From Paenibacillaceae bacterium GAS479 (lineage in GTDB: Bacteria; Bacillota; Bacilli; Paenibacillales; Paenibacillaceae), in contig LT629764.1 in assembly GCA_900105225.1 (NCBI GenBank), positions 3,365,501 through 3,429,500 on the forward strand: a stretch of 64,000 bases of DNA, written 5' to 3'. The position numbers were made by a program, and so were the translations under genes. The notes below the pieces were generated by a model that had not been told where the DNA came from, searched no databases, and worked only from the letters and a program-made list of their open reading frames with translations. Below are positions 46,184-56,204 of the stretch, piece by piece (position 1 is the first letter of the stretch; the number at the start of each line of letters is the position of its first letter).

Positions 46184-47242
46184 GTGTTTTTTTTCTATAA
46201 TGCAGTCAAAAAAATCGTAAAGCTGGACGGCAGGACGCTTGCCGTTTTTGCGATGTTCTTTTTTCTGCTTAGCCCGCTAATCATCCAGGCGTTGGAGCCA
46301 GATAAGTTCACCAACTATTTCAAATCGTTTTGGTGGGTTGTTGTGACGGCGACTACGGTCGGCTACGGTGATTATTTTCCAGTGACGGTTCCCGGCATGC
46401 TGTTCGGCATAATCGTCATTATGACAGGATTGTTTGTTATCGGTGCCGTCGTGGGCAAGACGACCGAGAATTTTGTGAATTGGAAGAAGCAGAAGGAGGA
46501 AGGCAGATTGGCCTACAAAGGGGAAGGACACTACGTCGTCATCGGCTGGTCCGAGGATAAAATCCGGGATACGATCGAGGAGATGCTCGTTTCGGATCCA
46601 AGCCGGGATATTGTGCTTATTGCCAAGCAACCAAAGCATCCTATGAACCGGGAACGTGTCCATTATGTTCAGGGAGACGCCACGGAATACGAGACGCTGG
46701 AGAGGGCGAATGCGTTCGCCTGTAAGGCGGTCATCATTTTCTCACCGGAGGGCGTTGATAATTCCTCGCTAGCAGATGGGCAAACGCTGCTGATTGCCAC
46801 GACTCTGGAAAGTTATGCGGAGCGCAAAGGGCGCGAAATCTATACGATTGCGGAAATACTCAAAGAGAATCATCGCCATAGCTTCCGACACGCAAAAGTT
46901 GATGAGTTGATCTTGTCCCAGCAGTCGATATCGCATCTGATAGCGAGCTCAACGGTGAACCAGGGTTCTTCGCGGTTGTTTATGAATCTGCTCAGCAAGG
47001 ATCAGGGAGATGAACTGTACGCTATTTCCAAAAGGCCGGAGTGGAGTACCTACAACGACGCTTATGAATGGCTCAAGGATCGCGGCGCTCTGCTCGTTGC
47101 CGATCATGACGATACAGGAATTATCCGCAGGCTGGACGATCCGATTCCAGATACGGCGCGGCTTTTCATTATCGCGGATACCGCGACTTATGTTGGACTT
47201 AGCGGGCAGGCGGCTGCTGCTGGTTTTAAAGAGCGGGGTTAG
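46184..47242 (+). CDS. Potassium channel with RCK/TrkA-N domain (YugO-like)
   Basis: The start is GTG 46184, eight bases after GAGGAGG; the frame is open further upstream but without a site. The protein has 352 residues: membrane helix about 15-40, pore helix and selectivity filter TTVGYGD (about 56-62), second helix about 68-92, then a cytoplasmic RCK domain beginning HYVVIGWSEDKI (about 116). It gates K+ flux. B. subtilis YugO of this type carries potassium signals in biofilms. It is a single gene. Confidence 0.9.
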   Translation: MFFFYNAVKKIVKLDGRTLAVFAMFFFLLSPLIIQALEPDKFTNYFKSFWWVVVTATTVGYGDYFPVTVPGMLFGIIVIMTGLFVIGAVVGKTTENFVNWKKQKEEGRLAYKGEGHYVVIGWSEDKIRDTIEEMLVSDPSRDIVLIAKQPKHPMNRERVHYVQGDATEYETLERANAFACKAVIIFSPEGVDNSSLADGQTLLIATTLESYAERKGREIYTIAEILKENHRHSFRHAKVDELILSQQSISHLIASSTVNQGSSRLFMNLLSKDQGDELYAISKRPEWSTYNDAYEWLKDRGALLVADHDDTGIIRRLDDPIPDTARLFIIADTATYVGLSGQAAAAGFKERG

Positions 47243-47360
47243 GGTTTGTTGTAGATCTGCAAAAGCTAAATTGTGCAGAAAGGCTAGGTAGGACAGGACG
47301 AATATAACACCGGTGGATTAGAACATATCCCGGCACATTGGACTCAATTGGGGGATACTT

Positions 47361-47909
47361 ATGAGAGAACAAGATGAAAATGATTGGCCAGTATGGGCTA
47401 CTGAAAAAATAGAAATTAAAGCTTATGATCCTAATTGGTTAGAAAAAGGTACATACGAAATTATAAACTTACGAGGAATCCTATCTGAATTCGGAGTGAA
47501 TGAAATAGAGCATATTGGAAGCACATCTATTCCTAATCTGCCTGCAAAACCAATTATTGATATGATGGCAAAAATCAATTCATTCGGTGATTTGGCAAAA
47601 ATCATTGAAAGATTGGAAGTCGAGAATTGGAACTATGTTCAAAAAGAACTGGATGGAAGAGAATGGAGAAGATTTTTCGTTAAAGTTAAAGATAATAAAA
47701 GAGAATGTCACCTTCATCTGATGTTAGAAGATGATGAGGAGCATTGGGAAAAACAGATTAAATTCCGTGATAATCTTCGTGAACAGCCAAGATTGGCTCA
47801 GCAATACGCTGAACTAAAAAGGAAGTTAGCAGTGAAAAGCAATGATGATAGGGAAGCTTATACAGAGGCAAAAACGGATTTTGTGAAAAGCGTACTAGAA
47901 CTGAAATAG
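47361..47909 (+). CDS. GrpB-family (UPF0157) nucleotidyltransferase-like protein
   Basis: A 182-residue protein with the hallmark IEHIGSTSIPNLPAKPIIDMM (about 50-70), where GST and D-x-M resemble a minimal nucleotidyltransferase motif, and ECHLHLML later. Related domains are found fused to dephospho-CoA kinase. Its AT-rich codon use differs from its GC-rich neighbours, which hints at acquisition from elsewhere. A terminator follows directly. Confidence 0.87.
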   Translation: MREQDENDWPVWATEKIEIKAYDPNWLEKGTYEIINLRGILSEFGVNEIEHIGSTSIPNLPAKPIIDMMAKINSFGDLAKIIERLEVENWNYVQKELDGREWRRFFVKVKDNKRECHLHLMLEDDEEHWEKQIKFRDNLREQPRLAQQYAELKRKLAVKSNDDREAYTEAKTDFVKSVLELK

Positions 47910-47915
47910 TGAAAG

Positions 47916-47943
47916 GCTCGCAAGCATTTGCTGCGAGCTTTTT
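47916..47943 (+). terminator. Terminator after the GrpB-family gene
   Basis: Stem GCTCGCA(A)GCA/TGCTGCGAGC with one bulged A, followed by TTTTTC. Confidence 0.85.
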
Positions 47944-48101
47944 CTTTTGTGGCTGAGCGAGAAGGGGGAGAGTATGGACGTACTCAGAGAAGAAAAAGCT
48001 CGAGTTTCCTCGCTATTTATAAGGTCATGGCGAAGACGGGAATAGGGAGCAGGAAAGCGGCTGCAGTCCTCGAATGCTAGGGAAGAGAGGGGGCGAAGCT
48101 C

Positions 48102-51100
48102 GTGGACGATGGATGGAGCCGGCAGCTCTTTGAGCTGGCACGCAGGGAACCGTTTCGGAGGAAAATCGTGCTGGCGGAACGTTTTCAGCAGGGAGAGCAG
48201 TGGCTGGCGCGAGCGACGGCCGAATGCGGCCCCATGCTCGGCATGGAGGTGGAAACGCTTCGCTCCGCGGTCACTAAGCTAGTTATGCCAGCGCTGGCGG
48301 CAAGCGGTGGCCGTTTGTTGGGCAACGGAGAGACGTTCTGGATCGTGCAGCGCCTGATGTTTGTGATGGCTGAGGAGGAAGCGGATGCCTATGTCAGTCG
48401 GGAGCTGCTGTCCCGGGGTATTGTTCAGGTTTTTCATGATGCGATTGCAGAGCTGCGTATGGCAGGAATCCCGTCCAGCGAGCTACAGCCGGATAGCTTC
48501 GTAGACGCGCGTAAGGGGCGATACGTCCAGGGGCTGTTGGCTCGTTATGAGCAGGCGCTCCGTGAAGGAGGAATGAGTGATTTTGCCCGTTTGCTGGAGC
48601 TGTTGCCGGAGCTGGAGGGGCGGGGCTCGGCGGAACTGTATATTGTTCCGTCGCTTGATGCCCTGACGCCGGTGGAACGGCGGATGCTGGAACATGTGGC
48701 CGGGGGCAGCGTGATTGTGCTGCGCTCGGGCGAGGCTTTTCCAGCGACGGCGGCCGGCATCGGGGCCGACGGGCTGGAGATGTTCCGCGCCGCCGGCAAG
48801 TTGGCGGAGGCGAGAGAGGCGCTGCGCCGGCTGATCGGCGCAGAGATACCGCTGGATCGGGCGGAGCTTATTGTGCCGCCGGACAGCGGGTATGAAGGCG
48901 CGGTGCAATCGCTGTGCGCCGCGCTTGGTATCCCGGCCACGTATTCGGCCGGGCGGTCGGTGTCGCACGCCCGCGCAGGCCGGGCGGCGCGGGCTTATCT
49001 CGACTGGGCCGGAAACGGCTACGAGGCGGAGAGCCTGCTGAAGGCTCTCCGCCACGGCAGCATTACGTTCCAGGCCTGGTCGGAGGAGCTGTCCTCCGGC
49101 GAGTTGATTCGCGCGCTGGAGGGGAGCGGCGTCGGCTGGGGCCGAGAGAGATATGCGTTGCTGGCGAAGGCGAGCGATGCGCTCGATGCGGCGGAGCTTC
49201 CGGCGGGGGAAGCCAGGTTGGGGGTAGCTGAGGGGAATCCACTTGGCAGTACGATTACTGTAGAAATTGCCCCTGCAGATGGAGGCGACGTCACAGCGGG
49301 TATAGAGGAAATTGCAGGAGTTGTCGCGGGAGAACGGGGTGATATCGCAACAAGAGCGGTGGAATCCGGTGACGAACCGCTGAATCCGCGCCGCGTGCTT
49401 GCGGCGGTATTTCGTGATCTCTTCGCTGAGTTGCCGGATCCACGGCTGGAGAGTTGGACGCCGCTGACGGTGCTGCGCGGACTGAATGCTTTTTTGGCGG
49501 CATGTGCGCCTCCGACATGTGAGGAGGACATCGCTGTGCTTGCCCAGTTGAAACAGCGGCAAACTTCTTTGGAGGGAATGGAGCTGCCAGCTGTACCGGA
49601 GGTTCAGGCACTGCGTTATGTGAGCGACATGGTGCTGGGCATCCGTGTTGGCAGCAGCGGTCCGCAGAGCGGCAAGCTGCATGTGTCGACGCTGCAGGAC
49701 GGTGGAGAAACGGGGCGACCGCATGTGTTCGTGCTCGGCATGAGCGACAGCTTTTGGTCCGCGTCAATTCGGCAGGACCCCGTCCTGCTCGACGCAGAAC
49801 GAGCCCGGATTGGCGGGCTCCCGCTGTCGAGCGAGCTGGCGGAGCGCCGTCAAAGGGAGCGGGCTTTGCGCTTTGGCCGGATCGACGGCCGGTTAACCCT
49901 AAGTTATTGCTGCTACGACCCTGCAGAGCAAAAGGAAACCGCGCCCGCTTACGAGCTGCTGCAGGTGGCTCGAATATGGAGCGACCAGTCCGAGCTGGAT
50001 TTGGCTGGGCTCGAGGGGCTGCTTGGCCAGCCTACGGGGTATGAGGTAAGCATTCCCAATGCAGAGGCAGGCGTTGCTATGCCAAGCACTCCAAGCACTT
50101 CTAAGCCTTAAATTCCCCCGCTTGACACTTCTGACCGCTGGCTTCAGCGGCTGAGCTCCGGCGCGGACGGGCGGCTTCGCGGCGGCATGGCTGCGCTGGC
50201 GCGGACGTACCCGTTCGCCTCCGCCCGGCTGCAGGCGGCGCAGCGCATCTCCTCCGCGCAGCTGTCGGAGTATGAGGGCATGCTGAGCAGTACTCGTTTC
50301 GCGGTCCGTTACGGGACCGCAGCGGAAGGGCATCTCAGCGTGACGCAGCTGGAGCGTTACGCCGATTGTCCTAAGAGGTTCTTTTTCTCCACGGTGCTCA
50401 AAATCCGGGATAAAGACGTGGCCGTATATAATCGAGCCCGTTGGCTCGATGCGGCGCAGCGCGGCAATCTGCTGCATCGGTTATATCAGCTATATCTGGC
50501 GGAGCTCGCGGATCGCGCGGGCAGCGGCCCGCTTCAGCATGATGAAGCTCTGCTAAGCGCCATCACGGAAAAGATGCTGCAGGAATACGAGGCGCTTGTG
50601 CCGTCGCCGAGCCCCTCCATCCTGCACAAGGAGAGCGAGGCGATCCAACGCGATGCCGCCGTGTTCTACCAGTGTGAGCGAAGGCGCGAGGGTCAAGGGC
50701 GACCGAAGTTTTTCGAGCTGGAGCTTGGGCAGGACGGGGAGCCGATGGAGGTTGTGCTGTCGAGCGGTCTGACGATGCGCGTCAAAGGTTTCATAGACCG
50801 GATCGACGAACTGGCGCCGCATCGCTACAAGATTTATGACTATAAAACGGGCAATCCACGCAAGTACGACGAGAACGGTTATTTCGCAAACGGCAGGCAG
50901 CTGCAGCATGCGCTTTACGCTGTAGCGGTGGAGCAGCATTTGCGGCGCAGCGGCATTGATCCGGAGGCTCGGGTTATGGAGTCGGCCTATTATTTTCCGA
51001 CGGAGAGGGGCCGAGGCGAGGAAATTCTCCGTTTGCAAAATCGCAGGGAAGAGCTGGCGGAGCTGACCGGTTATTTGCTGTCGTCGATTGAAGCCGGGGC

Positions 51101-51254
51101 TTTCCCGGCGGTTCCGGCCGACGAGCGGGCTTGCAACTGGTGCGATTATCGTACCGTGTGCGGTAACGAGGCGGAGCTGGCCCGGGAGAAACGGCTGAAT
51201 CCCGAGAACGAGACGATGATCCGATTTTTGAAGGAGGCGGAAAGGTATGCTTGA
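48102..51254 (+). pseudogene. AddB-like nuclease subunit, cut by one in-frame TAA
   Basis: From GTG 48102 the frame runs to a TAA at 50109-50111, then continues in the same frame to 51254 (about 1,050 codons in all). The first part is a helicase-like AddB N-terminal region without a Walker A motif and includes STLQDGGETGRPHVFVLG near its end. The second holds the RecB-type nuclease: GFIDRIDEL (about 896) and KIYDYKTG (about 909-916), and the Fe-S cysteines ADCPKRFF (about 755) and CNWCDYRTVC (about 1010-1019). An intact protein would pair with the helicase next door to process DNA ends. The stop (CCT TAA ATT) is one base from a sense codon. The 3' part has an internal ATG at 50187, so a separate C-terminal product could be made. 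Confidence 0.83.
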
Positions 51255-54200
51255 TGACGCGCTGGCAAGAGAGCGGATCGTCCGCGATCTGGAGACGACT
51301 TTCCTCATTGAGGCGGGGGCTGGTTCCGGCAAAACAACCTCGCTTATCGGGCGCATGCTGGCGCTGATCGAAACGGGCTCGGCCCGGGCGGGGGAAATTG
51401 CCGCCATCACCTTCACCCGCAAAGCGGCGGATGAGCTGAAAACTCGCTTCCGCTTGGAGCTGGAGCGGCGTATCCGCAGCGCGTCCGTTGAACCCGGTGA
51501 GCCGCTTGCCCGCTTGCAGCAAGCGCTGCGCGAGGCAGATCGCTGCACGGTTGCGACGATCCACTCGTTCTGCGGGCAGTTGCTTCGCGAACGCCCGGTC
51601 GAGGCAGGGCTCGATCCGCAGTTTCGGGAGCTTGACGACGATGAGGCGGAAGCTTTTCTGCATGCCGCATGGGACGATTATCTGCTGCAGCGTACAACCA
51701 GCGGCGTGCAGCGTGCAGCGGCAACTGTAATTACAGCCGCAGCCGCAGTTGCCCAGCAGCAAGCGGGAGATGCAGCTGAGCCCGCAGCCGCAGTTGCCGA
51801 ACAGCAAGTGGGAGATGCAGCTGAGCCCGCATGGGCAGTTTCCCAGCAGCAAGAGGGGGACGCATCTGAGCCCGCAGCCGCGGTTGCCCAGCAGCAAGAG
51901 AGGGACGCAGCTGAGCTCGCAGCCGCAGTTGCCGAACAGCAAACTGGGGACACAGCTGAGCCCGCATCAACTCCCACCCCCAGTCTCGCCGAGCTAAATT
52001 CGCTCGGTATCCACGTTGAGGATCTACGTCAGGTTTACCTGCGAGCATGCGAGTATCGGGATGTCACGGTTGTGACGAATCCGACGCCCCGACCGGATTT
52101 TGACCTTATCCGGCTGTCGCTTCCGCCAATGCTGGAGGAGGCCGTCGCGTACATTCCTTCGCAGAAACCGGACAAGGGCTGGGACGCGCTGCAGGAGCTG
52201 GTGCGCGATGGCCGCAATCTGATTCGCTTGCATGGGCTCAACGATGATTTGCACGTGCTGGAGCTGGCCAAACGCTTCGAAAAGAAACTTAACGTGACGC
52301 AAGTCCGCTGGACGGACAAGGAGAAAGCGAGAGAGTTCCGCGACCGCTTTCAGCATTGGCAGATCACGGTGCTGCAGCCTTTCCTAAGCAGTTGGCGCGA
52401 GCATATTTATCCGCTGGCGCTGCGCTTCGTGCTGCCGGCGGTGGAGCACGCAGCCCAGCTGCGCAGCGAGCGGGGACTGCTGGATTTTCAAGATCTGCTC
52501 ATGCGGGCGGCGGCGCTGCTGCGGGAGCATGCGGAGGTGCGTGCCTTTTTCTCGGAGCGGTATACCCGGCTGTTCGTTGATGAGTTCCAGGATACCGATC
52601 CGATTCAGGCCGAGCTGATGTTTCTGTTGACGGGGGCGGACCCGGAGCAGTCCGATTGGCGGCGCGCTGTGCCGAAGCCAGGTTCGCTTTTTGTCGTCGG
52701 TGACCCGAAACAGTCCATCTATCGGTTCCGCCGCGCAGACATTTCCATCTACAACGGGGTGAAGGCGCGAATGGCAGTCTGTGGCGAAGTGCTGCAGCTT
52801 GTCTCTAACTTTCGGTCGGTGCAGGCGATCGGGCGGTTCGTGAACTATGAATTCAACTCGCGCTTCCCGAGGACGGAGACGGAGCAACAGGCGGCCTTTG
52901 TGAAAATGGCAACAACAGCCCCCGACCCATCCGACCGCAAGCGTGCGCTGCACGGCGTGCATACAATTACGATCTCGAAGCTGCCGGGCGGCAAGGAGGC
53001 GATCGCGGAAGAAGACGCTGAGCGAGTGGCGACATATATCGCTTGGGCATGCAAGGGTAATTTGCTCATTCAAGAACGAGGTCAAGGTGGACTCACGCTG
53101 CGTAAGGCGGAGCCGGGCGATTTTCTCATCCTGCTGAAAAGACGTGAGTTCATCCAGCTCTATGCGGAAAAGCTTGAGCTTTACGGCGTTCCGTCGGTCA
53201 CCTCCGGCAGTGCCGCTAGGTTCGAGGAGATTGGTGTGCTAGCGCTGCTCGCGCAGAGCCTGAGCGATCCGGATGACCGAATCGCGCTGCTTGCTGTGCT
53301 GAAGGGGATGCTTTTCAGCGCCAGCGACAATGCTCTCTATCATTATAAAATGGAGGGATTTCCGCTCACATATCGCTATTTGCCGGAGCGCACCGAGGTG
53401 TCGGAGATAGCGATGCCGACGTATGTGGCGCTGGAGCGATTGGCCGCTTATGCGGCCGAAGTACGGGGCAATACGCCAGCACTGAGCGTGCTGCTTCGCA
53501 TAATGGAGGAGCTTGGCTTGCTGCCGCTCGCCGCTGTGCGTACATCCGGCTCGATGCGAGCCGGGACGATCGTCAAGCTGCTTCATCAGCTGCAGGAAGA
53601 TCCGCTCGCTTGCGGCAGCTGGTCGGAGCTGAGCGCACGACTGGCGGCGCTGGCTTCGGAGAACGGGACAGAATGCGGTGAGCTTTTCGCCGGTCGACGC
53701 AGCGCGGTGCAAGTAATGAATCTGCATAAGGCCAAAGGGCTGGAAGCACCGGTCGTGCTGCTAGCTTGCCCGGCGGGTGAGTTTGACCATGATGCCTCGG
53801 AGCATGTGGACCGCGTCTCCGGAGAAGAAGCTAAGGGATATTTCACGATTACGCGGCGTGTGGGCTACCAGGATGAGATGATCGCTCATCCGCCGGGTTG
53901 GACGGAGCTGGCAGAGCGAGAGCGGCTGTTCCTGAACGCTGAAAAAGAGCGCCTCCTCTACGTCGCTGTCACCCGACCGAAGCAGCTGCTCATCGTCAGC
54001 CGTTACCCGGATCGACCGGCTATCGATCCATGGAGCCCACTGGAGAGCAGCCTTGTTGATGCCCGGGAGCTCCACATCCCGGAGCTGGAACCGGCTGCAC
54101 CGGAGCAGTATAACGCCTGGCATGACCAGGTGGCTGAGGATCGCGCAGCGCAGCAACTGTTGACTAGGCTTGCCCGGCCGACTTATCGCACGGCGTCGGT

Positions 54201-54879
54201 GACGGAGCTGGCCAAGTCCGGCCAGGCGCAGCCGCCGCGCCCTGCGGAGGGGCGCGGCATGGCTTTTGGCAGCACGGTGCATCGCTGCATAGAGCTGCTT
54301 GGCCAAGGCCAGCCGCTGGCGGGACTTGAGCCTCGCATCCGCCTGATTGCGGAAGAGGAGGGCATGGATGCTGTGCTTCTGCCTGAAGTGCGGCTCATGC
54401 TGGAGCAGGTGCTTGCGCATCCGCTCTGGCAGCGCGCGGGGGCGGCGCGTCGCCGCGTGCATGAGCTTGCGCTGCGTACTGTGCGCAACGCCCACTCGCT
54501 GACAGACGACGTTGACGCTCACGCTGGAACAAATGCTGAAGCTCGCGCTGCTGCCGCACTTACTAACGCTGAGGAGCAGCTCTCCCTCGCTGACAGCGTA
54601 CTTGAAGCTCCGGCAGCGCCGAGGTTCTCTCTCACCTCCCATAATCCCGACACGCTGCATCTCAAAGGAGTTATCGACTTTCTGTTCGAGGAAGAAGACG
54701 GCTGGGTCATCGTCGACTTCAAAACGGATATTTTCGAGCCGGGAGATGAGGCGCTGTTTACAGCTTTCTACCGGCCTCAGGTAGAAGCTTACGGGCAGGA
54801 GCTTGAACGCTCCTTCGGTTTGAAGGTGAAGGAAACGGGGCTGTATTTTCTGCATACAAACAAATATGCTGCATTGTAG
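51247..54879 (+). CDS. AddA-like UvrD helicase-nuclease
   Basis: A 1210-residue superfamily 1A helicase: Walker A EAGAGSGKT (about 21-29), AITFTRKAADEL, motif II VDEFQDTDP (about 443-451), GDPKQSIYRFR (about 486), LHKAKGLEAPVV and motif VI YVAVTRPKQ (about 905). A C-terminal RecB-type nuclease has KGVIDFLF and VIVDFKTD (about 1140-1160). It overlaps the AddB-like gene by 8 bp. Together they resemble AddAB, the RecBCD analogue that resects double-strand breaks and degrades foreign linear DNA. Between motif Ia and motif II the protein carries an added low-complexity stretch of five 15-residue repeats (residues about 164-238). Confidence 0.9.
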   Translation: MLDDALARERIVRDLETTFLIEAGAGSGKTTSLIGRMLALIETGSARAGEIAAITFTRKAADELKTRFRLELERRIRSASVEPGEPLARLQQALREADRCTVATIHSFCGQLLRERPVEAGLDPQFRELDDDEAEAFLHAAWDDYLLQRTTSGVQRAAATVITAAAAVAQQQAGDAAEPAAAVAEQQVGDAAEPAWAVSQQQEGDASEPAAAVAQQQERDAAELAAAVAEQQTGDTAEPASTPTPSLAELNSLGIHVEDLRQVYLRACEYRDVTVVTNPTPRPDFDLIRLSLPPMLEEAVAYIPSQKPDKGWDALQELVRDGRNLIRLHGLNDDLHVLELAKRFEKKLNVTQVRWTDKEKAREFRDRFQHWQITVLQPFLSSWREHIYPLALRFVLPAVEHAAQLRSERGLLDFQDLLMRAAALLREHAEVRAFFSERYTRLFVDEFQDTDPIQAELMFLLTGADPEQSDWRRAVPKPGSLFVVGDPKQSIYRFRRADISIYNGVKARMAVCGEVLQLVSNFRSVQAIGRFVNYEFNSRFPRTETEQQAAFVKMATTAPDPSDRKRALHGVHTITISKLPGGKEAIAEEDAERVATYIAWACKGNLLIQERGQGGLTLRKAEPGDFLILLKRREFIQLYAEKLELYGVPSVTSGSAARFEEIGVLALLAQSLSDPDDRIALLAVLKGMLFSASDNALYHYKMEGFPLTYRYLPERTEVSEIAMPTYVALERLAAYAAEVRGNTPALSVLLRIMEELGLLPLAAVRTSGSMRAGTIVKLLHQLQEDPLACGSWSELSARLAALASENGTECGELFAGRRSAVQVMNLHKAKGLEAPVVLLACPAGEFDHDASEHVDRVSGEEAKGYFTITRRVGYQDEMIAHPPGWTELAERERLFLNAEKERLLYVAVTRPKQLLIVSRYPDRPAIDPWSPLESSLVDARELHIPELEPAAPEQYNAWHDQVAEDRAAQQLLTRLARPTYRTASVTELAKSGQAQPPRPAEGRGMAFGSTVHRCIELLGQGQPLAGLEPRIRLIAEEEGMDAVLLPEVRLMLEQVLAHPLWQRAGAARRRVHELALRTVRNAHSLTDDVDAHAGTNAEARAAAALTNAEEQLSLADSVLEAPAAPRFSLTSHNPDTLHLKGVIDFLFEEEDGWVIVDFKTDIFEPGDEALFTAFYRPQVEAYGQELERSFGLKVKETGLYFLHTNKYAAL
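51736..51960 (+). repeat. In-frame minisatellite, five 45-bp copies inside the AddA-like gene
   Basis: Five head-to-tail copies at 51736, 51781, 51826, 51871 and 51916, each encoding a version of AAAVAQQQAGDAAEP. Copies 1-2 and 4-5 are closest, so the array grew by duplication of larger blocks. Since 45 is a multiple of three, copy-number change keeps the frame. Confidence 0.95.
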
Positions 54880-55091
54880 AGTGTTAAAGCATGCCCGTAC
54901 AACAAGCTGGTCTGAGACCTTATCCCGGCAAAATACCGCGCTGAGCTACGAGTGAAGCTGATGGAAGAAACAGAGGCAGATAAGCCCATCCCGGGCCAAG
55001 CAGCCCTGAAAATTCACGCCCTCCCAAGTTTACTTCGCTCCCGAACTGTATAAGTATAGGGAACAACAAGATAATCTTGGAGGTGCGACCC

Positions 55092-56018
55092 TTGTCTATG
55101 ATGCGCAGGCTCAAGCTGCTAGCCTTATCGGCGGCTATCGCGATAGGAGCACTGTTCACGGCCCAGCCGCAGCAGGCCGCGGCAGCCATAACTCCTTTTT
55201 CGACCTATCATGACCTGTTCAAAAAAGGGCCGAAAATTCCAAACCTGAACACGACGCACTATGTTCCACAAGGGCTGACCTACTATCCGGACAAAAACTG
55301 GATTCTGATCTCTTACTTTTATCACAATAAGAACCAGCCAACTCTCGCAAAAAACAGCCTCATCGCTGTTGTCGACGCGAAGACAGGTAAATTCGTCAAA
55401 AACGTTTATATAGAGGACGAGAAGAAATCCGGAGGTATCTATCACAAGGGTCATGTGGGGGGCATGGGCGTATCGGAGTCCTATCTGTGGATCGCTTCCT
55501 CCACCTCGTCGAGGGACTCCAAATACAATATGCTCCGCTACGAGCTCAGTGATCTGGCCAGTGCCAAGAATAAAAGCCGCCTAAAGCTGAACAAAGGTTT
55601 CAAGCTCAAAGCTTCCTCTTACGCGACAGTTGCGGACGGTGACCTGTATGTAGGTCGTTTTGACGAAAAGAATCAGTCATCCCTATACCGCTACAACCTC
55701 AACAGCTCCGAGAATCCTTCCACCAGTCCAATCAATACGTACAAAACGCCAGCGAAGGTGCAGGGAGTGGCGGTGACGGATAACCATCTATTATTCTCGC
55801 AGTCGTATGGGCGCAACAACCCGAGTTATCTGATGATCTACACTAAGCAGGCATCACCCGCGCATAAAAAAACGATCAAAATTCCCAATATGTCCGAGGG
55901 AATGGAGATCATCAAGGGGACTCTGTACATCAGCTTTGAGTCCGGCGCCAAATATTATAGCGACTCTTCTTATATCAAAAAAACTTTGTCTTATGCCAAA
56001 GTAAGCTCTTTGTTTTAA
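55092..56018 (+). CDS. Secreted beta-propeller-like protein
   Basis: The TTG at 55092, eight bases after GGAGG, is the likely start (ATG 55098 is possible); about 308 residues. A signal peptide (MMRRLKLLALSAAIAIGALF, cleavage near AAAA) is followed by repeated strands such as YVPQGLTYY, NSLIAVVDAKTG and NHLLFSQSYG, in the manner of a small beta-propeller. No catalytic motif is evident. The product is exported and free or wall-associated. Function unknown. Confidence 0.82.
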   Translation: MSMMRRLKLLALSAAIAIGALFTAQPQQAAAAITPFSTYHDLFKKGPKIPNLNTTHYVPQGLTYYPDKNWILISYFYHNKNQPTLAKNSLIAVVDAKTGKFVKNVYIEDEKKSGGIYHKGHVGGMGVSESYLWIASSTSSRDSKYNMLRYELSDLASAKNKSRLKLNKGFKLKASSYATVADGDLYVGRFDEKNQSSLYRYNLNSSENPSTSPINTYKTPAKVQGVAVTDNHLLFSQSYGRNNPSYLMIYTKQASPAHKKTIKIPNMSEGMEIIKGTLYISFESGAKYYSDSSYIKKTLSYAKVSSLF

Positions 56019-56080
56019 ACTAAGCACTTTAATCTAAACCAAGCTCGTTATTCTAAAAATGTAAGCTCGTTATTTCTGAG

Positions 56081-56104
56081 GGCTCCCATTCAGGGAGCTT
56101 TTTT
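56081..56104 (+). terminator. Terminator after the secreted protein gene
   Basis: Stem GCTCCC/GGGAGC with loop ATTCA and six T residues. Just before it, AAGCTCGTTATT occurs twice (56041 and 56063), a small direct repeat. Confidence 0.85.
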
Positions 56105-56131
56105 GCATGTACATTTCCAGTAGAAATCTTT

Positions 56132-56143
56132 ACTAAATTCACA
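56132..56143 (+). promoter_or_regulatory. Shared 12-bp box upstream of the response regulator gene
   Basis: ACTAAATTCACA, followed shortly by ATTG, lies about 60 bp before the ATG at 56205. The same 12 bases occur at 60616-60627 before the ligase operon. It may be a binding site for the response regulator encoded here. A matching TGTGAAT at 56170-56176 makes an inverted pair in this copy. Confidence 0.5.
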
Positions 56144-56204
56144 CTCGTATTGAATTAGTACCCCTAATTATTGTGAATACTCTCTCTAAAAGGAGCTTCA
56201 ATAC

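Noticed and set aside
48483-49724. 413-codon open frame antisense to the AddB-like gene
   Set aside because: Long antisense frames are expected in GC-rich coding DNA; the Arg/Gln/His-rich translation has no domain and the sense frame is clearly AddB-like.
51736-51960. CRISPR array
   Set aside because: The repeats are contiguous, without spacers, and in frame with the helicase gene.
53761-54855. 364-codon open frame antisense to the AddA-like gene
   Set aside because: It is a shadow of the helicase gene; low complexity, no start signals.
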